Part shown: in pieces, positions 1 through 5,399 of the stretch
Position numbering within the stretch: position 1 is the stretch's first letter
Layout of the letters: the number at the start of each line of letters is the position of its first letter
Assembly: GCA_031267345.1 (NCBI GenBank)
Contig: JAIRZG010000219.1
Location: forward strand, 1 to 5,411
Reading direction: 5' to 3'
Length of the DNA: 5,411 nt
From: Zoogloeaceae bacterium
Lineage (GTDB): Bacteria; Pseudomonadota; Gammaproteobacteria; Burkholderiales; Rhodocyclaceae
The notes under the pieces: model-generated
What the model was told of the DNA's origin: nothing
The model's input: only the letters and a program-made list of their open reading frames with translations
Database searches by the model: none
Position numbers and translations under genes: made by a program

Positions 1-64
1 TCAACCTTCATGGCTTGCGATCGACACGAAACAACATCCAGGCCAGAGCATCAAATTCTGCGCA

Positions 65-92
65 ATTGGAGACACAAGTTTAGGTCTCAAAT
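65..92. promoter_or_regulatory. Imperfect dyad, candidate operator upstream of the transporter operon
   Basis: ATTGGAGAC (65-73) and GTCTCAAAT (84-92) are inverted copies matching at 8 of 9 positions, separated by 10 bases, so the half-sites lie about two helical turns apart. It lies in the gene-free leader, 119 bases before the first permease start. This geometry suits a dimeric regulator such as the LacI- or GntR-type proteins that often control sugar transporters, but no regulator gene is in the window. No convincing -35/-10 pair was found nearby, so its position relative to a promoter is unknown. A chance dyad remains possible. Confidence 0.3.
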
Positions 93-178
93 GAGTGGCC
101 CGAGGCCGTGGAACAACGGATTCAGGGGGCACTACTTGCATGTGCGCGATATTTGTGTTTTGATAGAGACAAAAGTAA

Positions 179-208
179 CTTGCCAATTTACCCGCTATTG
201 GTGACAAG
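179..208 (+). promoter_or_regulatory. Inverted repeat overlapping the ribosome-binding site of the first permease
   Basis: CTTGCCAAT (179-187) can pair with ATTGG (197-201) and, after a 3-base bulge (TGA), CAAG (205-208). The loop is the nine bases 188-196. The only Shine-Dalgarno-like stretch before the ATG at 211 is GGTGA (200-204), which falls inside the 3' arm and bulge. Folding would therefore partly hide the ribosome-binding site. The same symmetry could instead be a protein-binding site in DNA. Confidence 0.3.
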
Positions 209-210
209 CG

Positions 211-1248
211 ATGATCAAACAGAATCGGCAGAGAGGGTTTGTGAACGGAGTTGGGGCTTGGCTGTTCGCCGATCGGCAACTGAATTTCCTGCTCGTGACC
301 AATGTCGCCGTGCTGGCGGTTGCGACACTGCTGGCGGGAACCGATTTCATCGGTCTTTACAATTTGCAGTCGATGGCCGCGCAGGTTCCTGAACTCGGCC
401 TGCTGGCGCTGGGCGTGATGCTGGCCATGATTTCAGGAAACGGCGGGATTGATCTGTCGGGCATCGCGCTGGCGAACCTGTCCGGGATGATCGCCGGCCT
501 GCTGGCAGGATGGATGCTCTCTCCCGACGAAGCGCCGCTGGCGTATACGCTGCTGTTCCTGGGAATCGCGGTCGCGGTCGGACTGCTGGGCGGTATGCTC
601 AACGGCGTACTCATCGCCTGGGCGGGTCTGACGCCGATCCTGGCCACGCTGGGCACACAACTTCTGTTTACCGGCGCGGCGGTCGTACTTACCAATGGTT
701 CCGCGCTCCGTCTCGGCTATGTCGAGCCGCTCGACGACTTTGGTAACGCGACGATCTTCGGCATTCCATTGTGTTTCGCCCTGTTCATCGCCATTGCCGG
801 ACTGATCACCTTCGTTCTGCGCTACACCCCGTTCGGTGTGCATCTCTACCTGCTGGGCACCAACGCCAAGGCGGCGCGTTACGCCGGGATCGCCTGCCGG
901 CGCGTGATCTTCCTGACCTACACGGTATGCGGCGTCCTGGCTTCGGTGGCGGGGGCCATCATCGCCGCGAGAACGTCGAGCGTGAAATGGGATTACGGCA
1001 GTTCCTATGTGATGATCGCCATCCTGATCGTGGTGGCGGCGGGAGTCAGGCCGGCGGGCGGATACGGTCGCCTGATCTGCGTCGTGCTTTCGGCGACCGC
1101 GCTGCAGTTGCTGTCCAGCATGTTCAATTTCCTAAACCTCTCGAACTTTTTCCGTGATTGCGCTTGGGGCCTGATGCTGCTGCTTTTCCTTGCCGTGTCG
1201 CGTTTCGATGTGAAGGCTTGGTGGCAGACGCAATTCGCCGCGAGATGA
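211..1248 (+). CDS. Sugar-type (CUT2) ABC transporter permease, first of two
   Basis: Inner-membrane permease of the BPD_transp_2 family (RbsC / RhaP / LsrC-like), 345 aa, normal length for the family. It should form half of the translocation channel, paired with the second permease at 4059-5084. Hydrophobic segments run at roughly 25-43, 61-75, 85-103, 111-136, 142-160, 183-204, 232-253, 265-280, 286-305 and 314-330. Family landmarks are GNGGIDLSG (76-84), the TPILATLGTQ helix (141-150), the ATPase-contacting cytoplasmic loop GTNAKAARYAGI (216-227), and the late PAGGYGR turn (281-287), which stands where relatives carry a GGxGS-like turn. The ATG at 211 has only a weak GGTGA (200-204) ribosome-binding site, which lies in an inverted repeat. 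It sits 70 bases ahead of the binding-protein gene, apart from its partner permease. Family is certain; the substrate is not, so no gene symbol is given. Confidence 0.95.
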   Translation: MIKQNRQRGFVNGVGAWLFADRQLNFLLVTNVAVLAVATLLAGTDFIGLYNLQSMAAQVPELGLLALGVMLAMISGNGGIDLSGIALANLSGMIAGLLAGWMLSPDEAPLAYTLLFLGIAVAVGLLGGMLNGVLIAWAGLTPILATLGTQLLFTGAAVVLTNGSALRLGYVEPLDDFGNATIFGIPLCFALFIAIAGLITFVLRYTPFGVHLYLLGTNAKAARYAGIACRRVIFLTYTVCGVLASVAGAIIAARTSSVKWDYGSSYVMIAILIVVAAGVRPAGGYGRLICVVLSATALQLLSSMFNFLNLSNFFRDCAWGLMLLLFLAVSRFDVKAWWQTQFAAR

Positions 1249-1255
1249 TCGAAGT

Positions 1256-1278
1256 CGGCGCAATCCCCTCGTGTGCCG
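1256..1278 (+). other. Stem-loop in the permease / binding-protein gap
   Basis: CGGCGCA (1256-1262) pairs with TGTGCCG (1272-1278) over 7 bp including one G-U pair, with a 9-base loop. It starts 8 bases after the permease stop and ends 28 bases before the AGGAG ribosome-binding site at 1307-1311. No U-run follows, so it is not a classical terminator. An alternative pairing, CCCTCG (1266-1271) with CGAGGG (1293-1298), overlaps it and would compete. A role in mRNA processing or 5' stability of the binding-protein message is inference. Confidence 0.35.
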
Positions 1279-1306
1279 GTGGTAATAAATGTCGAGGGCA
1301 ATAGTC

Positions 1307-1311
1307 AGGAG
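1307..1311 (+). promoter_or_regulatory. Ribosome-binding site deciding the binding-protein start
   Basis: AGGAG lies 7 bases before the ATG at 1319. It is the strongest ribosome-binding site in the operon apart from the one before the second permease, which fits the usual need for excess binding protein, and it rules in favour of 1319 over the in-frame ATG at 1289. Confidence 0.75.
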
Positions 1312-1318
1312 TGGAAAA

Positions 1319-2323
1319 ATGTCTTTTACACGAAAAGTCATCGCTTGCGCCGTGTCGCTGGGTTTTGTTGCCGGAGCTGGCATCGCGGTTGCGCAGGGGG
1401 CGAACAAGACGATCACTACCGTCGTGAAGATCACCGGAGAGACGTGGTTCAATCGCATGGAAGAAGGTGTCAAGGCTTTCGGCGTCGAGAACCCCAGCGT
1501 CGCCACCAGTCAGTTCGGTCCGCCCAAGGCCGACGCGGCGCTGCAAGGCAGGATCATCGAAGACCTGATCGCCAGAAAGGTCGATGCCATCACCGTCGTG
1601 CCGATGGACCCGTCCGCTCTCGAAGGCGTGCTCAAGCGCGCCATGGATCGCGGTATCAAGGTGGTGACGCACGAAGCCGACAATGCGAAGAACACGCACG
1701 TCGATATCGAAGCCTTCGACAACAAGGAATTCGGTGCGCGTTTCAACGAGCGCCTGGCGAACTGCATGGGCAAGGCTGGCAAGTGGACCTCGTTCGTCGG
1801 GTCGCTGGGCAGCCTGACGCACGTGCAGTGGGCCGACGGCGGCGCGGAAAACGCCAGGAAGTATCCGGGGATGACCTTGGTCGATGCCAAGAACGAATCG
1901 TTCAACGATGCCAACAAGGCTTACGAAAAGGCCAAGGAAATCCTGCGCAAACATCCCGACATCAAGGGCTTCCAGGGCGGTTCGGCGATCGACGTGCTGG
2001 GTATCGGGCGCGCGATCGAAGAAGCGGGTCTGGAAGGCAAAATTTGCGTGATCGGCCTGGGGTTGCCGAATGATTCGGGCAAGTATCTCGAATCGGGAGC
2101 CATCCAGGGGATTGGCTTCTGGGATCCGAAGGATGCCGGCTTGGTGATGAACAAGATTGCCCAGTTGCTGCTCGAAGGCAAAGAGATCACCGATGGCATG
2201 GACTTGGGGGTTCCGGGTTACAACAAGGTCAGCGTGAAGAAGGGGCCGGGCCAGGGCATCATCGTGGTGGGTCAGGCGTGGATCGACGTCGACAAGAACA
2301 ACTACAAGGACTATCCGTTCTGA
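1319..2323 (+). CDS. Periplasmic sugar-type substrate-binding protein (LsrB/RhaS-like)
   Basis: Ligand-capturing protein of the importer, 334 aa. An AGGAG at 1307-1311, 7 bases ahead, fixes the start at the ATG at 1319; an in-frame ATG at 1289 would add ten residues before the signal peptide and has no such site. Residues 1-25 form a Sec signal peptide (MSFTRK, hydrophobic core, cleavage after AVA), giving a mature protein of about 309 aa. The rest is a two-lobed Peripla_BP_4-type fold: VVKITGETWFNRMEEG (35-50), the VDAITVVPMDPSAL strand-turn (88-101), RGIKVVTHEADN (111-122), FVGSLGSLTHVQW (159-171), GLGLPND (246-252) and GFWDPKDAG (266-274). The C-terminus (VDKNNYKDYPF) recalls the end of LsrB. 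Compared with LsrB from memory, the first-strand Lys (K37) is kept but most other AI-2-contacting positions differ, so rhamnose or another small polyol or sugar is as likely. Stem-loops flank the gene on both sides. The class is certain, the ligand unknown. Confidence 0.94.
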   Translation: MSFTRKVIACAVSLGFVAGAGIAVAQGANKTITTVVKITGETWFNRMEEGVKAFGVENPSVATSQFGPPKADAALQGRIIEDLIARKVDAITVVPMDPSALEGVLKRAMDRGIKVVTHEADNAKNTHVDIEAFDNKEFGARFNERLANCMGKAGKWTSFVGSLGSLTHVQWADGGAENARKYPGMTLVDAKNESFNDANKAYEKAKEILRKHPDIKGFQGGSAIDVLGIGRAIEEAGLEGKICVIGLGLPNDSGKYLESGAIQGIGFWDPKDAGLVMNKIAQLLLEGKEITDGMDLGVPGYNKVSVKKGPGQGIIVVGQAWIDVDKNNYKDYPF

Positions 2324-2336
2324 GCGATGCGCAGGA

Positions 2337-2372
2337 GGTGAGGCGCCGCAGATGAAGTCGCGGCGCTTCGCC
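2337..2372 (+). other. Strong 13-bp stem-loop just after the binding-protein gene
   Basis: GGTGAGGCGCCGC (2337-2349) pairs with GCGGCGCTTCGCC (2360-2372): 13 continuous pairs, of which two are G-U, around a 10-base loop. It begins 13 bases after the binding-protein stop. The following bases (GATTGATCC) contain no U-run, so it does not look like a full intrinsic terminator. In ABC importer operons such as malE-malF, structures in this position protect the upstream message from 3' decay and let the binding protein be made in excess. That role here is inference by analogy. Confidence 0.6.
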
Positions 2373-2381
2373 GATTGATCC

Positions 2382-2460
2382 AAAAGCTGCGGTTTGCCCA
2401 CGGCGCAACGCTGGGGATGAGTCGCCGATTCTCTGGTGTCCTCCGTGGGTGACTGCTTTT
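2382..2460 (+). promoter_or_regulatory. Nested inverted repeats in the leader of the ATPase gene
   Basis: Two nested complementary pairs occur: AAAAGC (2382-2387) with GCTTTT (2455-2460), and inside it CCCACGG (2397-2403) with CCGTGGG (2443-2449). The structure would end 18 bases before the ATG at 2479, a start that has no visible Shine-Dalgarno sequence. It could limit translation or transcription of the ATPase and second permease relative to the binding protein. The enclosed 39 bases have no single obvious fold, and chance pairing in GC-rich DNA is possible. Confidence 0.3.
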
Positions 2461-2478
2461 CCGAACCGATGCCAATCC

Positions 2479-4062
2479 ATGAGTACAGTTGATACGCTGC
2501 CGCCCGCCGCACCGCAGGATGCCGATGCGTGCCGGGGAAGACGGTTTCTGGAAGTCCGCGACATTCACAAGCGTTTTGCCGGCGTCCATGCGCTGCGCGG
2601 CGTCAGCCTGTCGATCGAACGCGGACAGATTTACCACCTGATCGGCGAGAACGGCTGCGGCAAGAGTACGCTCATCAAGATCATTTCCGGGGCGCAGCCT
2701 CCAGATTCCGGGATGTTGCTCGTCGAAGACCGGGAGTATGCGGCCCTGTCGCCGATCCAGGCGCTCAAGGCGGGTATCGAAACGGTTTATCAGGATTTGT
2801 CGCTGCTCCCGAACCTCTGCGTCGCCGAAAACATTGCTCTGACCCAGCAACTGGTCGAAGGCGGTGGACACTTGGCCCGACGCCTCGATCTGCGCAGGCT
2901 GGCGGCGACCGCCGCGCGCGCTCTGGCGACGATCGGCCTGCCGACCGAGGCGCGGTTCATGCGCCAGCGTGTCGACGAACTGCCCATCGCCATGCGCCAA
3001 CTGGTTTCCATCGCCCGTTCCATTGCCACCGAGGCCAAGCTGGTGATCATGGACGAGCCGACCACCTCGTTGACCAAGCGCGAAGTCGCCAACCTCATCG
3101 GCGTGGTGGACAAGCTGCGCGCCCAGGACGTGGCGGTGCTGTTCGTGACGCACAAGCTCGACGAATGCAAGGCCATCGGCGGGCGCGTGGTCATTTTCCG
3201 CGACGGCCAGAAGGTGCTCGAAGGCGATACACGGGATTACTCCAAAGCGGAACTGAGTTATTGGATGACCGGCCGGCGCCTCGACGAAACGCGCTATCGC
3301 AGTGAGCAGCCGCAGGGGGCCGACTTGCTGGTCGTGCGCAATTTTTTCCGCGCCGGCGCTTTCGCGGAGGTTTCGTTTTCGCTGCGCCGGGGCGAGATCG
3401 TCGGAATCACCGGTCTGCTCGATTCGGGACGCAACGAACTGGCTCAGGCGCTGGCTGGCGTCGCGCCCGCCGATTCCGGGACGGTCGATCTGGCAGGCCG
3501 GCCAGTGAGCTTGTCGTGCCCCGCCGATGCGATCGCCGCGGGGATCGGCTATCTGCCCGAGGATCGCCTGTCGGAAGGGTTGTTCCTCGAAAAATCGATC
3601 CGGGAGAACATCACCGTGGCAGTGCTGAACCGGCTGCTCGGAAGTTTCGGGACGATCGACACCGATCGCGCTGGAGTGCTGGCGGATCGATTCGTCGCCG
3701 ACTTGCAGATTGCCACCCCCAATACTGCGCTGTCGGTGCAATCGCTGTCGGGCGGCAACCAGCAGCGCGTGCTGCTTGGGCGCTGGCTGGCGATCGATCC
3801 GCAACTCCTGATTCTGCACGGCCCGACGGTCGGCGTCGACGTCGGGTCGAAAGACACCATTTATCGGATCATCCAGCGGCTGACGGTGCAGGGGATCGGC
3901 GTGATCATCATCAGCGACGACTTGCCCGAGCTTCTGCAAAACTGCGACCGCATCCTGGTCATGCACAAGGGCCGGTTGACTGACGATTTCGCCGCGGACG
4001 ACCTCGACGAAAGCGTTCTGTATGAAGCTCTGGCCGCCGAGGCCGAAACGGAGGCGGCATGA
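2479..4062 (+). CDS. Sugar-type (CUT2) ABC transporter ATP-binding protein, two fused NBDs
   Basis: Energy-coupling subunit of the importer, on the cytoplasmic face; 527 aa with two tandem nucleotide-binding domains, as in RbsA/MglA/LsrA. NBD1 (about 24-260) has Walker A GENGCGKST (56-64), the Q-loop Gln (Q105), Walker B LVIMDEP (188-194, catalytic E193) and the switch His (H225), but its signature reads LPIAMRQ (168-174) instead of LSxGxxQ. NBD2 (about 283-510) has a Walker A remnant GLLDSGRNE (312-320) without Lys, a canonical signature LSGGNQQ (423-429), and LILHGPT (444-450) where LILDEPT is usual, so both Walker B acidic residues are gone. Together this predicts one competent ATP site, built from NBD1 Walker motifs and the NBD2 signature. 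The ATG at 2479 is preferred; an in-frame GTG at 2449 also exists, and neither has a clear ribosome-binding site. It overlaps the second permease gene by 4 bases, implying translational coupling. Confidence 0.95.
   Translation: MSTVDTLPPAAPQDADACRGRRFLEVRDIHKRFAGVHALRGVSLSIERGQIYHLIGENGCGKSTLIKIISGAQPPDSGMLLVEDREYAALSPIQALKAGIETVYQDLSLLPNLCVAENIALTQQLVEGGGHLARRLDLRRLAATAARALATIGLPTEARFMRQRVDELPIAMRQLVSIARSIATEAKLVIMDEPTTSLTKREVANLIGVVDKLRAQDVAVLFVTHKLDECKAIGGRVVIFRDGQKVLEGDTRDYSKAELSYWMTGRRLDETRYRSEQPQGADLLVVRNFFRAGAFAEVSFSLRRGEIVGITGLLDSGRNELAQALAGVAPADSGTVDLAGRPVSLSCPADAIAAGIGYLPEDRLSEGLFLEKSIRENITVAVLNRLLGSFGTIDTDRAGVLADRFVADLQIATPNTALSVQSLSGGNQQRVLLGRWLAIDPQLLILHGPTVGVDVGSKDTIYRIIQRLTVQGIGVIIISDDLPELLQNCDRILVMHKGRLTDDFAADDLDESVLYEALAAEAETEAA
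4050..4054 (+). promoter_or_regulatory. Ribosome-binding site of the second permease, inside the ATPase gene
   Basis: GGAGG (4050-4054) in the last codons of the ATPase gene lies 4 bases before the ATG at 4059 and 7 bases before a second in-frame ATG at 4062. The spacing suits 4062 better. The two choices differ by only one methionine. Confidence 0.6.
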
Positions 4063-5084
4063 TGACTGAATCACAAGCGGCAGTCCACGCTGAAAGCCGC
4101 AGTTTCCCGGCGATCCGCGAATTCCTGCAACATTACCCGTGGGTATTCACGCTGCTGCTGATCATTCTGGTCAGTGTCGTCGTCGGCGCGATCAACCCCA
4201 ATTTCTGGCAGTTGTCCACGCTCTTCGACATGCTGCGCTCGTCGGTCGTCCTCGGGCTTTTCGCGTTGGGGGTGCTGATCGTCCTGGCGGCGGGCGGGCT
4301 GGATGTCTCCTTCACGGCGATCGCCGCCTTCACGATGTACGCGATCACGGTCGCCGTGCTCAATTACGCGCCCACCCTGTCCATCGGTGTGATCATGTTG
4401 TGCGGGGCCGTTGGTGGAGCGCTGTTCGGCGCGGTAAACGGGCTGCTCGTGCATGGCTTGCGTGCGCCATCGCTGATCGTCACGATCGGGACGCAGTATG
4501 TGTTGCGCAGTCTTTTGCTCACCTTCGTCGGCACGGCGCTGATCATCAACGTGCCTGCGGCCATGGAATCGTTCGGCACGCTGGCGTTGTGGAGCTACCA
4601 GTCGCCGTCGGGCGGGCGGGCCGTGTTGCCCGCTTTCGTGCTGGTTCTGGCCGTCGTCGCCGGCATGACTTGGTGGCTGCTCAACCGAACGCTGATGGGC
4701 CGGGCCGTGTTTGCCATCGGCGGCAATCTCGCCGTGGCCGAGCGCCTCGGATACCACCCGCGCGTGGTACACGTCTTTGTCTTCGCCTACGCTGGCCTGT
4801 TGGCGGGCATCGGCGGAATCATGCACGTGTCGAGCAACCGTCTGGCCAATCCGTTCGATCTGACCGGAACCGAACTCGACGTGATCGCCGCCGTGATTCT
4901 CGGCGGGGCGCGTATCACTGGCGGATCGGGGACGGTGCTCGGCACGCTGCTGGGCGTCGTGCTGGTGACGCTGGTCAACAACGTGTTGATTCTCGCGGGG
5001 GTGCCGAGCACTTGGCAGAAAGTCATCGTCGGCGCATTCATCGTCCTGGCCGGTTCGATGTTCGCCGTCCGCGCCGCGCGATAA
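4059..5084 (+). CDS. Sugar-type (CUT2) ABC transporter permease, second of two
   Basis: Inner-membrane permease of the BPD_transp_2 family (RbsC / RhaQ / LsrD-like), 341 aa, full length. It should pair with the permease at 211-1248 to make the channel. Hydrophobic segments run at roughly 29-45, 62-78, 84-101, 108-130, 138-163, 188-208, 236-256, 272-284, 291-315 and 320-336. Family landmarks are AAGGLDVSF (77-85), APSLIVTIGTQ (136-146), the ATPase-contacting loop GRAVFAIGGNLAVAERLGY (214-232), and the conserved LDVIAAVILGGARITGGSGT stretch (273-292). This last region is closer to the family consensus than in the first permease. The start overlaps the ATPase stop (ATGA); an ATG at 4062 has better ribosome-binding-site spacing, so the true protein may be one residue shorter. 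The N-terminal 28 residues are polar and cytoplasmic. The gene is last in the visible operon and repeats follow it. The substrate is unknown. Confidence 0.95.
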   Translation: MMTESQAAVHAESRSFPAIREFLQHYPWVFTLLLIILVSVVVGAINPNFWQLSTLFDMLRSSVVLGLFALGVLIVLAAGGLDVSFTAIAAFTMYAITVAVLNYAPTLSIGVIMLCGAVGGALFGAVNGLLVHGLRAPSLIVTIGTQYVLRSLLLTFVGTALIINVPAAMESFGTLALWSYQSPSGGRAVLPAFVLVLAVVAGMTWWLLNRTLMGRAVFAIGGNLAVAERLGYHPRVVHVFVFAYAGLLAGIGGIMHVSSNRLANPFDLTGTELDVIAAVILGGARITGGSGTVLGTLLGVVLVTLVNNVLILAGVPSTWQKVIVGAFIVLAGSMFAVRAAR

Positions 5085-5110
5085 GTTGCGACATAGCGGA
5101 CTGTGCCGCG

Positions 5111-5216
5111 CGTAGGTTGGGTAAGCGAAGCGAAACCCGACAAGCGCCCGCTCCGGCGTACAGCGCCGCAAATTGATGAACGAATGTCGGGTTGCGCTTC
5201 GCTTACCCAACCTACG
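5111..5216. repeat. Long inverted repeat of the GTAGGTTGGGTAAGCGAAGCG family
   Basis: The arms 5111-5142 and 5185-5216 are 32 bases each and complementary except for one A/G mismatch (5133 against 5194). The 42-base interior includes a small CGGCG / CGCCG hairpin (5154-5158 with 5164-5168). The arm motif resembles a dispersed intergenic repeat seen in many Beta- and Gammaproteobacteria. The structure lies 26 bases after the last stop codon, so in RNA it would cap the operon's 3' end. It has no U-run, and its action as a terminator or as an mRNA 3' stabiliser is inference. Confidence 0.8.
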
Positions 5217-5219
5217 ATT

Positions 5220-5248
5220 CAGGGATCAGAGGCCAGGGATCAGGGATC
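5220..5248. repeat. Three copies of CAGGGATC in tandem-like array
   Basis: CAGGGATC occurs at 5220-5227, 5234-5241 and 5241-5248, the last two sharing one base and the first two separated by AGAGGC. This is a short degenerate direct repeat typical of intergenic repeat clusters, with no sign of coding or CRISPR organisation because there are no unique spacers. Confidence 0.6.
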
Positions 5249-5259
5249 GGAAGTTTTTG

Positions 5260-5274
5260 TGGCGCTTTGCGCCA
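5260..5274. other. Small perfect hairpin TGGCGC-TTT-GCGCCA
   Basis: TGGCGC (5260-5265) and GCGCCA (5269-5274) form a 6-bp stem with a 3-base loop. A run of five T lies before the stem on the + strand (5254-5258) and is not followed by a T-run on either strand's 3' side, so it lacks the form of an intrinsic terminator. Confidence 0.4.
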
Positions 5275-5350
5275 GAGAGGAGGAAAAACCCGATGAGAAC
5301 CTGTTTGTGATCTTTCGACAAGCAGCGCTCTTTGAGTCTGATCCAGGCTA

Positions 5351-5399
5351 CCCCTCACCCGCCCCTGCCGGGGCACCCTCTCCCGCAAGGGGAGAGGGG
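5351..5399. repeat. C/G-rich dispersed repeat with two hairpins
   Basis: GCCCC-TGCC-GGGGC (5361-5374) is followed by CCCTCTCCC (5376-5384) pairing with GGGAGAGGG (5390-5398). In addition CCCCTC (5351-5356) can pair with GAGGGG (5394-5399), giving an alternative long-range fold. The CCCTCTCCCGCAAGGGGAGA core is a widespread proteobacterial intergenic repeat that is often mistaken for coding sequence. No adjacent transposase is visible. Confidence 0.75.

Noticed and set aside
136..165. TTGCAT followed by TTGATA as a sigma-70 promoter for the operon.
   Set aside because: The -10 match is poor and the spacing 18; other combinations in the leader were no better, so no promoter is called.
1..279. 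Minus-strand frame (92 codons) reaching the window edge, possibly a divergent gene.
   Set aside because: It begins inside the first permease, shows no domain or credible ribosome-binding site, and its composition does not resemble the real genes.
1319..1348. VIAC at residues 7-10 of the binding protein as a lipobox.
   Set aside because: The hydrophobic core lies after the Cys rather than before it; the AVA cleavage site at residue 25 fits an ordinary Sec signal peptide.
2449..2478. GTG at 2449 as the ATPase start.
   Set aside because: No ribosome-binding site precedes it, it lies in the inverted-repeat arm, and the extra ten residues match nothing typical; the ATG at 2479 gives a normal N-terminus.
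1124..2512. A 462-codon minus-strand frame opposite the binding-protein gene.
   Set aside because: Shadow frame; the + strand carries a signal peptide, good ribosome-binding site and family motifs. It also runs across two intergenic gaps.
2311..4074. A 587-codon open frame on the minus strand opposite the ATPase gene.
   Set aside because: It is an antisense shadow of a GC-rich gene: composition is rich in Arg, Gln, His and Asp, with no recognisable domain, while the + strand frame has all the ABC motifs.
4071..5210. A 379-codon minus-strand frame opposite the second permease.
   Set aside because: Low-complexity His/Asp/Arg/Gln-rich translation typical of the complement of a hydrophobic membrane protein gene.
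5220..5248. CAGGGATC copies as a CRISPR array.
   Set aside because: The unit is only 8 bases, copies touch each other, and there are no spacers of regular length.
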